Below, piece after piece: positions 45,250 through 54,352 of a stretch of 64,000 nucleotides of DNA. Source of the DNA: Lachnoclostridium sp. UBA1308 (GTDB lineage: Bacteria; Bacillota; Clostridia; Lachnospirales; Lachnospiraceae); assembly GCA_002307215.1 (NCBI GenBank), contig DBTU01000039.1:12041-76040 (forward strand), in the 5' to 3' direction. Under the pieces are notes generated by a model that made no database searches, had not been told where the DNA came from, and saw nothing but the letters and a program-made list of their open reading frames with translations. The translations under genes were made by a program, and so were the position numbers. Every line of letters begins with the position of its first letter. Positions within the stretch are counted from its first letter, which is position 1.

Positions 45250-46188
45250 GTGGAGAAGATAGGAAAAGGAAAAGGACGAAGTATTTCGTATAACTCTAAA
45301 CGTATTTGGCGCTATAAATGGCTTTATATGATGTTAATTCCTGTAATGGCCTTTTATATTATCTTTCGGTATGTGCCAATGTATGGGATTACCATAGCGT
45401 TTAAAGATTATAACATGTTTAAGGGGGTATTTGCCAGTCCATGGTGCGGTTTTGATGTGTTTGAAAAGATATTCAAAAACCATAATTTTTGGCTTGCCAT
45501 CAGAAATACTTTATCTTTAAATCTTGTTTCTCTGGCTGTGAGTTTTCCGTTAACAATCATAGTAGCTCTGATGCTGAATGAAATAAGATTAGTGCATTTT
45601 AAAAAAATTACGCAATCCATTTTGTATTTACCACATTTTGTTTCATGGGTAGTAGTAGCCGGAATTGCGATGAATCTGTTCTCACAGCAGGGCGGCACGA
45701 TTAATAATATACTAACCAGCCTTGGGTTAGAATCCATTCCATTCCTGAGTCATGATGGATGGTGGATATTCACTTATGTTATTTGTAATGTTTGGAAAGA
45801 TATCGGGTGGGGAACTATTATTTATTTAGCAGCTCTTTCGGGAGTTGATGAAAGCCTTTATGAAGCAGCTTATCTGGATGGAGCTTCAAAGCTTCAGAGA
45901 TTGATTTATATCACAATACCGTGTATTAAGCCGGTCATTGTTATGCTGTTGATTCTGTCAGTGTCCAAGATGATGACCATTGGACTGGATGCTCCACTGT
46001 TGTTAGGTAATTCAAAAGTAATGTCAGTTTCAGAAGTTATCAGTACATATGTATATCGAATCGGTATAGAAAGAGCAGAATACGGTGTATCCACGGCAAT
46101 TGGCTTGTTCCAGTCATTAGTAAATATAGTCATACTACTAATGGCAGATAGATTCGCTAAATTGATTGGTGAAGAAGGAATTATATAA
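45250..46188 (+). CDS. Carbohydrate ABC permease, LplB type
   Basis: 312 residues with six helices. YKWLYMMLIPVMAFYIIFRYVPMYGITIAFKDYN is typical of LplB-like permeases for complex sugars, and the EAA loop is LYEAAYLDGASKLQRLIYITIPCIKPVIVMLLIL. Translation starts at GTG 45250 with GAGGAGG upstream. It is the first gene of the operon facing the AraC regulator. No ATPase is encoded here; such systems usually share an MsmX-type ATPase. Confidence 0.93.
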   Translation: MEKIGKGKGRSISYNSKRIWRYKWLYMMLIPVMAFYIIFRYVPMYGITIAFKDYNMFKGVFASPWCGFDVFEKIFKNHNFWLAIRNTLSLNLVSLAVSFPLTIIVALMLNEIRLVHFKKITQSILYLPHFVSWVVVAGIAMNLFSQQGGTINNILTSLGLESIPFLSHDGWWIFTYVICNVWKDIGWGTIIYLAALSGVDESLYEAAYLDGASKLQRLIYITIPCIKPVIVMLLILSVSKMMTIGLDAPLLLGNSKVMSVSEVISTYVYRIGIERAEYGVSTAIGLFQSLVNIVILLMADRFAKLIGEEGII

Positions 46189-46201
46189 AGGGGGTAAATA
46201 A

Positions 46202-47089
46202 ATGGCAAGTAAATATAGAAAAAAGAAAAGAAAAGTAACAGTTGGATCAGCTGTTTTGTATGTGCTTTTGACACTTATGGCTTTTGCATGCCTTTATCCC
46301 TTTTTAAATGTGCTTGCTTATTCCTTAAGCGGGTACAATGCGGTGCTTTCAGGAAAAGTATCCTTTTATCCCATTGATTTTTCGCTGGGAGCATATAAAG
46401 AGATATTAGGAAGAACGCAAATATGGATTTCCATGAGGACAACTGTCCTGGTCACATTCATGGGTACGGCTACAAGTTTATCGCTTACCACTTTGGCAGC
46501 ATATGCGCTTTCTAGAAAAGACCTTCCGGGGAAGAAGATATTTAGCGGTTTAATTCTTTTTACCATGTATTTTGGTGGAGGTATGATCCCTACCTTCATG
46601 GTAGTAAAAGGATTAGGCTTATATAATACGTTGGGTTCTCTTTTTATACCACAGGCGATTAATGTATTCAACTTTATAGTTATGAGAACATTCTTTAGGG
46701 AGCTTCCGGAGAGTTTGGAGGAAGCGGCAAAGATCGATGGAGCCTCCGAAATGCAGACACTCTTTAAGATAATAATCCCACTCTCGCTTGCAATTATAGC
46801 AACGATGGGTTTGTTTTATGCAGTAGGATATTGGAACACCTACTTTGATGCATTGCTATATATCCAAGATCCTGATAAATACACCCTGCAGTTACGGTTA
46901 AGAGGCTTATTGTTTGGTGATGAGCTGAACAATTCAGGAGCAAATACGGAAGGCGGGGGAACGCAGGTTATGACGCAGTCTTTGAAGATGGCTACCGTGG
47001 CAGTATCTACAATTCCGATTCTGATTATATATCCCTGGCTACAAAAGTATTTTGTGAAGGGCGTTATGTTAGGCTCCGTAAAAGGATAG
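46202..47089 (+). CDS. Carbohydrate ABC permease, LplC/YtcP type
   Basis: 295 residues with six helices. FACLYPFLNVLAYSLSGYNAVLSGKVSFYPIDFSLGAY is the LplC-type opening, and the EAA loop is LPESLEEAAKIDGASEMQTLFKIIIPLSLAIIAT. It is the partner of the preceding permease; AAAGGGGG lies before the ATG. Confidence 0.93.
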   Translation: MASKYRKKKRKVTVGSAVLYVLLTLMAFACLYPFLNVLAYSLSGYNAVLSGKVSFYPIDFSLGAYKEILGRTQIWISMRTTVLVTFMGTATSLSLTTLAAYALSRKDLPGKKIFSGLILFTMYFGGGMIPTFMVVKGLGLYNTLGSLFIPQAINVFNFIVMRTFFRELPESLEEAAKIDGASEMQTLFKIIIPLSLAIIATMGLFYAVGYWNTYFDALLYIQDPDKYTLQLRLRGLLFGDELNNSGANTEGGGTQVMTQSLKMATVAVSTIPILIIYPWLQKYFVKGVMLGSVKG

Positions 47090-47208
47090 TTTATTACAGG
47101 CAATACAATATTTTAAATATTGCAAAATAAAAAAAAAGTAGTGTAAAGTATGTATGAAAATGAGGGGTAACATACTTGAACTACTAAAAAGAGAGGAAGG
47201 ACTAATAT

Positions 47209-48879
47209 ATGAAAAAAAGGCTTTTAGCATGTTTACTGACTCTTTCCATGGTTGCTGTAACAGTAACCGGATGTGGAAAAGCAAAGGATCAGGACAATTC
47301 ACAGACATCAACTGAAACAACACCTACGACAGCAGTTGAGAGTGGGACAACTACAGAACCAGCTACAGCAGAACCTAGTAAATATCAAACTACTTATGGA
47401 TCAAAAATGTTTGATGATGTGACAATTACAGTTGAGTTATTCGATCGAAGTAATGCACCGGAGGGTTCCACGATTACAGACAACAGATGGACCGAGTATG
47501 TACAACAGGAAATGAAGAAAGTGGGTATTAATGTAGAATTTGTAACCGTTGGACGATGGGATGAGGTAACGAAGATGCAGACCATGATGGCATCGGGAAC
47601 TGCTCCCGACATTACACTTACCTATACCTATGCATATGCAGAGCAGTACCTGAATGATGGCGGTATCTGGGACTTATCTGAATTTATTAATGCAGATGAC
47701 CAGGCTACGAATATGAAGGCCTATCTTGGCGAGGATGTCCTAAACATCGGTAAAACACAGGATAATCAGTTATACGGTATTGTTGCTAAAAGAGCAACGA
47801 CGGCAAAATCTAATCTTTTTATCCGCAAGGATTGGTTGGACAAACTGAATTTAACAGTTCCCACAACACCGGATGAACTTTATAATGTGCTTTATGCAAT
47901 GAAATATAGTAATCCGGATGCAAAAAACTCCACGATAGGTGCTATCATCTCAAATGCCTGGAATATGAAGCTAGCATTTTCCCAACTGGCAGGAAATGAA
48001 AAGGAAGCTGCTATTTCCTTTGGAGATGATGCAATTGGAGATTATTATGATCCCGGTAATAGGGAATACTACAGATTTATGAATAAACTGTATAATGACG
48101 GTTTATTAAATAAAGAATATTACACTATGACAGACGATAATTTTAAGAGCTATATTGCGACCGGAGATGTAGCATTCTTTGAAAGTAGTGTTAATTTTGC
48201 TGTAGATGTCATGAGAGGATCCTTGTTGAAGACTTTGCAGGAAAATGTACCGGATGCAGATATTGTATCTATTCAACCATTGAAAAATGCTTTTGATGGT
48301 AAGCAGTACAGTGCTTCCTATGCATCAGGCGGTCTTATAGCATTCTGTCCTTTGACAGCAGATGCAGACAAGGTTGAAGCTTGTATGACTTATCTGGATT
48401 GGCAATGTACCCAGGATGGCGGCTTTACTTTATATCATGGCATAGAAGGAGAACATTTTAATTATGATGCTGATGGAGTTCCTGTTGTAATTGACGCGAC
48501 GTTTAATGCAACAGATAAAGATTGGATCCGTGCGGATCTATTCGTGGTAGGAAATCAGGGTTACTTCAACTCTGTAGATGATTTTAATGCTTGTACTTCT
48601 AAGGAAGCACCGGGTTATGAAGATCATGTTGTTGCAAACTATCAAAATGCCTTGACCGGAACATTGGTAAGTGATACTACCTATACATCACCCTCTACAC
48701 CGGATCTGCTTACAGATATAGGACTTGTAAGAGATGAATATACAGTTGCGTCTGTAACCTGTTCAAAAGATGAATTTGATGCTACATATGATGATTATAT
48801 GGCGAAATTGAAAGCTGCAGGTATTCAGACAATTATTGATGAACGTACGGAATACTATAATAAGGTTTACGGGAATTAA
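47209..48879 (+). CDS. Carbohydrate-binding lipoprotein, LplA type
   Basis: 556 residues. The lipoprotein signal ends VTGC, followed by a Thr/Ser-rich linker (~25-60) and a large family 1-like binding protein (TITVELFDRSNAPEGSTITDNRWTEYVQQEMKKVGINVEFV; GSTIGAIISNAW-like AISFGDDAIGDYYDPGNREYYRFMNKLYNDGLLNKEYYTM). Size and partners indicate an oligosaccharide ligand. GAGAGGAAGGA precedes the ATG. A hairpin without a T run (48893-48925) follows, probably protecting this abundant mRNA segment. Confidence 0.92.
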   Translation: MKKRLLACLLTLSMVAVTVTGCGKAKDQDNSQTSTETTPTTAVESGTTTEPATAEPSKYQTTYGSKMFDDVTITVELFDRSNAPEGSTITDNRWTEYVQQEMKKVGINVEFVTVGRWDEVTKMQTMMASGTAPDITLTYTYAYAEQYLNDGGIWDLSEFINADDQATNMKAYLGEDVLNIGKTQDNQLYGIVAKRATTAKSNLFIRKDWLDKLNLTVPTTPDELYNVLYAMKYSNPDAKNSTIGAIISNAWNMKLAFSQLAGNEKEAAISFGDDAIGDYYDPGNREYYRFMNKLYNDGLLNKEYYTMTDDNFKSYIATGDVAFFESSVNFAVDVMRGSLLKTLQENVPDADIVSIQPLKNAFDGKQYSASYASGGLIAFCPLTADADKVEACMTYLDWQCTQDGGFTLYHGIEGEHFNYDADGVPVVIDATFNATDKDWIRADLFVVGNQGYFNSVDDFNACTSKEAPGYEDHVVANYQNALTGTLVSDTTYTSPSTPDLLTDIGLVRDEYTVASVTCSKDEFDATYDDYMAKLKAAGIQTIIDERTEYYNKVYGN

Positions 48880-48892
48880 TATTGATTCACCT

Positions 48893-48925
48893 CTCGGGCT
48901 CCTTCAGTTTTATGAAGGAGCTCGT
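48893..48925 (+). other. Stem-loop between binding protein and oxidoreductase genes
   Basis: CGGGCTCCTTCA / TGAAGGAGCTCG with a 6-nt loop and no proper T tract. It probably acts in mRNA processing or stability or partial termination within the operon. Confidence 0.55.
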
Positions 48926-48966
48926 GAAATTTAAATCTTTATTTACAATGAAAGGACATAAATTAC

Positions 48967-50046
48967 ATGAGTAACTCTGACGGTATGAATTATGCACCAA
49001 AGGGTAAGCCATCGCCTGTGGTAAAGGATGGAGAATTTTGTATTGCAGTAATAGCACTTGATCATGGACATATATATGGTATGTGTAATGGTTTGACAGA
49101 AGCCGGAGCAACATTAAAAATGGTGTATGATCCGGACCCAACCAAGGTTGAGAGCTTTCTGAGAGCCTTTCCGGGGACGAAGGGTGCTTTAAGTGAGGAG
49201 GAGATATTGAGTGATCCTGAAGTAAAACTTGTATGTGGAGCTGCTATTACAAGCGAACGTTGTGCCTTGGGATTAAGGGTTATGGCAGCAGGTAAGGATT
49301 ATTTTACAGACAAAGCACCGTTAACTACCTTGAAACAATTGGAGCAGGCAGAGGAAATGGTGAAGCAAACAGGACGTAAATACATGGTGTATTATAGTGA
49401 GCGTATCCATGTAGAGTCGGCAGTTTTTGCTGAGCAGTTAATCGCAGAGGGAGCAATCGGCGAGGTTATACATATGGACGGGTTTGGGCCACATAGGATT
49501 GGTAATCCAAGTAATCGACCGGACTGGTTTTTTGAAAAAGTTAAATACGGAGGCATCCTCTGTGATATAGGGAGCCATCAGATCGAACAATTTATATATT
49601 ATTGCAAAGTAAAGGATGCAACAGTACAATATAGTGAAGTGGGTAATTATGCACATCAGGATTATCCGGAGTTCGAGGATTTTGGAGATGCTGTCCTTGT
49701 TGGTGATAATGGAGCAACACAGCATTTTCGTGTAGATTGGTTTACACCGGATGGGTTGAGTACCTGGGGAGATGGTCGAACCTTCCTGATTGGCACAAAA
49801 GGATATATAGAACTTAGAAAATACTGTAATGTCGGTATGAAGGATGGAACGCAAAATCATGTGTTTTTGGTAAACGAAATAGGAGAGCAACATTTTGAGG
49901 TGACAGGAAAAGTTGGATATCCATACTTTGGACAATTAATACTTGATTGTATGAATCGTACGGAAATAGCCATGACGCAGGAACATGCCTTTAAGGCGGC
50001 TGAACTTTGCGTAAAAGCAGAAATGCAGGCGATTAAGGTAAAGTAA
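48967..50046 (+). CDS. Gfo/Idh/MocA-family oxidoreductase 1, unusual nucleotide site
   Basis: 359 residues. The Gfo/Idh/MocA C-terminal half is clear (KYGGILCDIGSHQIEQFIYY; GTKGYIELRKYCNVG). The N-terminus reads IAVIALDHGHIYGMCNGL where the family normally has GxGxxG, and the conserved EKP is replaced by DKAP (YFTDKAPLTTLKQ). It may bind NAD(P) differently or have another role. Members oxidise or reduce sugars and inositols. AAAGGA precedes the ATG. Its 3' end runs into a 14-bp tandem repeat. Confidence 0.85.
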   Translation: MSNSDGMNYAPKGKPSPVVKDGEFCIAVIALDHGHIYGMCNGLTEAGATLKMVYDPDPTKVESFLRAFPGTKGALSEEEILSDPEVKLVCGAAITSERCALGLRVMAAGKDYFTDKAPLTTLKQLEQAEEMVKQTGRKYMVYYSERIHVESAVFAEQLIAEGAIGEVIHMDGFGPHRIGNPSNRPDWFFEKVKYGGILCDIGSHQIEQFIYYCKVKDATVQYSEVGNYAHQDYPEFEDFGDAVLVGDNGATQHFRVDWFTPDGLSTWGDGRTFLIGTKGYIELRKYCNVGMKDGTQNHVFLVNEIGEQHFEVTGKVGYPYFGQLILDCMNRTEIAMTQEHAFKAAELCVKAEMQAIKVK

Positions 50047-50120
50047 TCAAGGTACAGTAATCAAGGTACAGTAATCAAGGTAAAGTAATCAAAGTACAGT
50101 AATCAATGTATAGTAATCAA
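50037..50120 (+). repeat. Six tandem copies of a 14-bp unit
   Basis: Unit GGTACAGTAATCAA (variants at four positions) repeats six times from 50037, followed by a partial copy. The first copy supplies the last codons and stop of oxidoreductase 1. The array fills the gap before the ribosome-binding site of oxidoreductase 2. Each unit contains TAA. Confidence 0.9.
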
Positions 50121-50143
50121 TGTAGATGAATGGAGGAAATAAA

Positions 50144-51307
50144 ATGTTTCATGCCGCGATTGTTGGTACGGGAAATATTTCACATATGCATATGGAAGGG
50201 TTGTTGACCTTTTCGGATCGCTGTAAAGTTGTTGCACTTTGCGATATCTATCCGGAAAAGGCAAAAGCCATGAAGGAAAAATATAAATTGGATTGTGAAA
50301 TCTTTGATAGTTATGAAAAGATGCTTTCCTCAGATATAAAAATTGATACAGTGCATATTTGTACTCCTCCCTATGTACATGCAAAAATAGCGATACATGC
50401 TATGAATTCCGGCTGCAATGTAGTTGTTGAAAAGCCTATGGCTACATGTCTTGCAGAATGTGATGCAATGCTGGAGGCTGAGGAGAGAAATCATGTTGTA
50501 ATTGCTTGTATTGCACAGAATCGATTTCGCAATTCCATATATAAATTGAAAAAGGTAATCGATAGTAAATTAGCCGGAAAAATATGTTGTGCTCATGTGA
50601 ATTCTTATTGGTGGAGAGGCCATAGTTACTATGATTTATGGTGGCGTGGTACCTGGGAAAAAGAAGGCGGCGGTCCGACCTTGAATCATGCGGTCCACCA
50701 TATTGATATGCTCAATTGGATGGAAGGGAAGCTACCGGAGGAAGTGACTGCAATACTTACCAATGTCATGCATGATAACTCGGAAGTTGAAGATTTATCA
50801 CTTGCGGCTCTTCGCTATGAAGACGGAAGTGTAGCATGTATAACGAGTTCCGTTATTCACCATGGAGAAGAACAGGGAATTGAGCTACAATGTGCGAATG
50901 CAAAAATATCCGCTCCATGGGACATAAAAGCAGATATAACAAAAACGAATGGGTTCCCATCAGAGGAGGGAAATCAGGAATTGATCAACCAAATACAGGA
51001 ATTATACAATTCGATTCCCGACTTAAAATATGAAGGTCATACCGGCGAAATTGATAATATCCTGACCGCACTTGAAAATGGAAATAGGCCAATGATTACA
51101 GGGCTTGACGGCAGAAAAACCGTGGAGCTGATTACAGCTGTTTATAAGGCCGGGTCCCTTAAACAGTGTGTAAAGCTGCCATTGCAGAAGGACGATACCT
51201 ATTATACCATTGAGGGCATTTTCAAAAATGCAATTCGATTTTATGAAAAAAGTACTTCCGTCGAAGATTTTACCGAAGATGTAATTACGGTTGGAAATTA
51301 TAAGTAA
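50144..51307 (+). CDS. Gfo/Idh/MocA-family oxidoreductase 2
   Basis: 387 residues. Rossmann fold AIVGTGNISHMHMEG, cofactor motif VVEKPMAT, and the middle WRGTWEKEGGGPTLNHAVHHIDMLNWM with likely catalytic His residues. It uses NAD(P) to oxidise or reduce a sugar-like substrate, presumably delivered by the operon's importer. The ATG at 50144 has GGAGG 7 nt upstream. Residues ~270-387 include an extra C-terminal segment. Confidence 0.93.
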   Translation: MFHAAIVGTGNISHMHMEGLLTFSDRCKVVALCDIYPEKAKAMKEKYKLDCEIFDSYEKMLSSDIKIDTVHICTPPYVHAKIAIHAMNSGCNVVVEKPMATCLAECDAMLEAEERNHVVIACIAQNRFRNSIYKLKKVIDSKLAGKICCAHVNSYWWRGHSYYDLWWRGTWEKEGGGPTLNHAVHHIDMLNWMEGKLPEEVTAILTNVMHDNSEVEDLSLAALRYEDGSVACITSSVIHHGEEQGIELQCANAKISAPWDIKADITKTNGFPSEEGNQELINQIQELYNSIPDLKYEGHTGEIDNILTALENGNRPMITGLDGRKTVELITAVYKAGSLKQCVKLPLQKDDTYYTIEGIFKNAIRFYEKSTSVEDFTEDVITVGNYK

Positions 51308-51343
51308 TCTAGGTAAAGATTGTAATATTTGGAGGAGGACATA

Positions 51344-52522
51344 ATGGATCAGGTACGCACAGGGATAATTGGTATCGGCAATATGGGAAGTGCTCATGCA
51401 ATGACTATCTATAATCAAAAGGTGGAAGGAATGCTACTTACTGCAGTATGTGATTGTAATGAAGACAGACTGCAGTGGGCAAGAGAATATCTTGGAGACG
51501 GGATTGCATTTTATAAAGATTATCATCTGATGATTGCTTCAAAATGTATGGATGCAGTTATTATTGCCACTCCGCATTTACTGCACCCGGCAGTAGCAAT
51601 TGATTCATTCGCAGCCGGGCTTCATGTTCTGACAGAAAAACCAGCGGGTATTGATACACTACATGTAAAAGAAATGAATCAGGCGGCCAAAGTGAGCGGT
51701 AAAGTCTTTGCAATCATGCTTAATCAGAGAACGAACCCACTCTACGCCAAGCTCCAACAGATGCTACAAAATGGTGAACTTGGAGAATTAAAGCGCTTTG
51801 TATGGATCGTAAATAACTGGTACAGGTCTCAGGCTTATTATGATTCCGGAGATTGGCGTGCAACTTGGAGCGGAGAAGGTGGCGGCGTATTACTGAATCA
51901 ATGCCCCCATAATCTTGATATATGGCAGTGGATTACAGGAATGCCGGTCAAGATAAGAGCATTTTGTCAATATGGTCATTATCATCGTATTAACGTAGAG
52001 GACGATGTAACAATTTATGCAGAATATGCCAATCACGCTTCTGCGGTTTTTATATCCTCAACAGGAGAATACCCCGGAACCAATCGTCTGGAAATTAGTA
52101 CGACGAAGGGCAAGGCAGTGATAGAGAATAAAGCATTAACCATCCACAGGTTAAATAAGGATGAAAGAGATATTTGCTACCAGAGCGAGCAGGGATTTCC
52201 CGAGGAAGAGATAACCGTGGAGAAATATGAACAGCAGGAGGACGAAACAGGGCATACCGGAGTATTACAGAATTTCACGAATGCTATTTTGTTTGGGGAA
52301 GAACTGTTGTCACCCGGTGTGGAAGGAATTAAGGGACTGACAATCAGCAATGCTGCCTATCTTTCCGATTGGACGAATGCTTGGGTAGATATCCCAATGC
52401 AGGAGGATGTGTTTTATAAGATGCTACAGGAAAAGCAGCTTAATGAAAAGGAAATGGAACGAAATATCAAAAAGGAAGAAATGAAGGGTGAGTATTCAGA
52501 ACGATGGGATGTTAGGTGGTAG
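51344..52522 (+). CDS. Gfo/Idh/MocA-family oxidoreductase 3
   Basis: 392 residues. GIIGIGNMGSAHAMTI, EKPAG, and WRATWSGEGGGVLLNQCPHNLDIWQWITG, the usual Gfo/Idh/MocA set. It is similar in design to the preceding protein, and three in series suggest successive oxidation and reduction of a sugar. The end (~370-392) is Lys/Glu rich with repeated MKGE-like residues. GGAGGAGG precedes the ATG at 51344. The operon terminates at 52587-52634. Confidence 0.93.
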   Translation: MDQVRTGIIGIGNMGSAHAMTIYNQKVEGMLLTAVCDCNEDRLQWAREYLGDGIAFYKDYHLMIASKCMDAVIIATPHLLHPAVAIDSFAAGLHVLTEKPAGIDTLHVKEMNQAAKVSGKVFAIMLNQRTNPLYAKLQQMLQNGELGELKRFVWIVNNWYRSQAYYDSGDWRATWSGEGGGVLLNQCPHNLDIWQWITGMPVKIRAFCQYGHYHRINVEDDVTIYAEYANHASAVFISSTGEYPGTNRLEISTTKGKAVIENKALTIHRLNKDERDICYQSEQGFPEEEITVEKYEQQEDETGHTGVLQNFTNAILFGEELLSPGVEGIKGLTISNAAYLSDWTNAWVDIPMQEDVFYKMLQEKQLNEKEMERNIKKEEMKGEYSERWDVRW

Positions 52523-52586
52523 TTGTGTAGCTTGATTCCACTGATTTCCAAAGCGAAAGTGAAAGTAAATAGAATAATTCAAAGAA

Positions 52587-52634
52587 TAAAAACGTATCCC
52601 CATTGCCGGCAGGTGATGTGGATACGTTTTTTTG
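52587..52634 (+). terminator. Terminator after the oxidoreductase operon
   Basis: Stem AAAACGTATCCCCAT / ATGTGGATACGTTTT followed by TTTG. The next promoter begins at the following base. Confidence 0.85.
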
Positions 52635-52681
52635 TTGACAATAGCATAAGAAAATGATATATTATGTCTGACGATATATCG
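52635..52681 (+). promoter_or_regulatory. padR promoter with palindromic operator
   Basis: -35 TTGACA (52635-52640), 17-bp spacer, -10 TATATT (52658-52663). CGATATATCG (52672-52681), a perfect dyad, lies at the expected start site and could be the PadR autoregulatory site. Confidence 0.65.
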
Positions 52682-52739
52682 CAACGCATAATAACATGAT
52701 ACATAATAGTGCGACACTAATGGGTTGAGAGGAGAAAAT

Positions 52740-53054
52740 ATGCCATATCAAGAAGGGCCTATGACGGAAGCCATGTATTATGTACTATTGGCGCTTAGTA
52801 AACCAACGCATGGTTATCAGCTGATGATAGATATGAAGGAAATATCCGGTGGCCGTATTGAAATGGGACCGGGTACTTTATATGGGGTACTCACTCGATT
52901 GCTGAAAGAGAATCTGCTAAGGATAAAGCAAGATGATGGCAGAAGGAAGACATATGAACTGACAGAACAAGGGAAGACGGCTATAAAAGCAGAATATAAG
53001 CGCTTAAAATTGATGATAAAGGATGGAACTTTTTTAGAGGGGGATTCGATATGA
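52740..53054 (+). CDS. PadR-family transcriptional regulator
   Basis: 104 residues, the short PadR-s2 type. MTEAMYYVLLALSKPTHGYQLMIDMKEISGGRIEMGPGTLYGVLTRLLKENLL is the winged-helix core, followed by RRKTYELTEQGKTAI for the wing. The ATG at 52740 has AGGAG at good spacing; an in-frame TTG at 52725 has no such site. It overlaps the DUF2812 gene by 4 bp, a common partnership in Firmicutes. Confidence 0.93.
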   Translation: MPYQEGPMTEAMYYVLLALSKPTHGYQLMIDMKEISGGRIEMGPGTLYGVLTRLLKENLLRIKQDDGRRKTYELTEQGKTAIKAEYKRLKLMIKDGTFLEGDSI

Positions 53055-54259
53055 GGGTAAAGAAGTTTCGTACCATCAGTTTATATCAAATTGGTCAGAT
53101 GGAGAGCTATCTGTCAGATATGGCGAAAGAGGGCCTTTTTTTAACCGGTATGAGCCGAAGTAACAATATTTTTAAGATAAATGAACCGGCTGATATGGAA
53201 TATCGCATTGAATTTGGGGAGAAGGTATTGAATAAGGAAATGCGGGAAATGTATGAAATGTCAGGCTGGAGCTATACATGCTCCTTCATGGGAATCCATA
53301 TTTTTCGGGCAGCAGCGTCTGATACTTTGGTGGAGATACATACGGATCCGGAAGAGCAGAGTTATACACTCCGAAAAGTTTGTAAGACGTTCAAGAGGTT
53401 AATTTTACTCGAGATAGTATGCTCGTTGATTGTGATTGCACTTTCGGTTTCTGTAACAATGATTGGTGGCTCACCGGTTATAAATCTGCTGGAGAACAAT
53501 TTTATTTTTATTATAAATATTGCTCTGATGATTTACATTGTATTTGAAATTGCCGGGCAGATGAAAACAATTATTCAAATAAAGAAAAGACTCCAGATGG
53601 GATTTTATATCAATCATCATGAGCCCTGGAAGAAGCACTCGGTAAAGCAATTCATTATATATAGTATGCTAACTGTTACTATAATTTTCAGTGTGGCGTC
53701 CATTATATGCACTATTCAAACGATAGTCGGAGCTATTACTGGTGAGTCAAATTATGCGCTTACACTTGACACAGAGCTACCGATTGTTCGATTGAATGAT
53801 ATCGAGAAGCTTGAAGCACCGGTGATGCGCACATATTTTTCAAAAGAGCGTAAGTTTCTCTTGAGTGATGTGAGAGTAAGTTATAATGTATTTATAAAAG
53901 AAAAAGAAATCAATGAACAATTTATCCAAGAGGACATGACTTGGGAAGGTGGGGTGTACACACCATCAATTCGTACAAATTATTATAAGGTATATATTCC
54001 TTTATTGGTGCCGGGCGCACTTTCGGATGTATTGAATAAAGCAGAGAATTATTTTATTAGATTGCCGGATGAAAAAAGCGCGATTGAAAAGCTTGATTGC
54101 AAGGGACTGGATGAGGTTTATTATATACCGTCAGATATGAATGGAGAGAATTTCTTTGGATTGGTGGTAAGAAAAGGAAATGTTATATTATGGATGAGAT
54201 ACTGGGGCCAGATGACCCGAACAGAAGTTGTTGAAGCTTCTCAAGCACTATTTGAATAA
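53051..54259 (+). CDS. DUF2812-domain membrane protein
   Basis: 402 residues. The N-terminal ~100 residues match DUF2812 (FRTISLYQIGQMESYLSDMAKEGLFLTG; MYEMSGWSYTCSFMGIHIFRA). Two helices lie at ~123-147 and ~155-172, another pair begins near residue 200, and a ~170-residue non-membrane C-terminus follows. DUF2812 proteins usually sit beside PadR regulators and are thought to respond to envelope stress; the mechanism is unknown. Coupled to padR by a 4-bp overlap, with GAGGGGG upstream. Confidence 0.85.
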   Translation: MRVKKFRTISLYQIGQMESYLSDMAKEGLFLTGMSRSNNIFKINEPADMEYRIEFGEKVLNKEMREMYEMSGWSYTCSFMGIHIFRAAASDTLVEIHTDPEEQSYTLRKVCKTFKRLILLEIVCSLIVIALSVSVTMIGGSPVINLLENNFIFIINIALMIYIVFEIAGQMKTIIQIKKRLQMGFYINHHEPWKKHSVKQFIIYSMLTVTIIFSVASIICTIQTIVGAITGESNYALTLDTELPIVRLNDIEKLEAPVMRTYFSKERKFLLSDVRVSYNVFIKEKEINEQFIQEDMTWEGGVYTPSIRTNYYKVYIPLLVPGALSDVLNKAENYFIRLPDEKSAIEKLDCKGLDEVYYIPSDMNGENFFGLVVRKGNVILWMRYWGQMTRTEVVEASQALFE

Positions 54260-54278
54260 TCTTAACATGAAGTATGAA

Positions 54279-54313
54279 TCGACCCCTCAATGTCAATCGA
54301 CTTTGAGGGGTCA
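54279..54313. terminator. Hairpin between convergent operons
   Basis: GACCCCTCAATG / TTGAGGGGTC. The T runs on both sides are short, so it is perhaps a bidirectional terminator. Confidence 0.5.
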
Positions 54314-54352
54314 TTAAGTTGATTTTGTGTATAAACTTTTGTGCGTACATTG

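Noticed and set aside
49438..49935. 165-codon minus-strand frame
   Set aside because: It is a shadow of oxidoreductase 1; the plus strand has full-length family similarity.
50037..50120. CRISPR array
   Set aside because: Repeats are contiguous 14-bp units without spacers.
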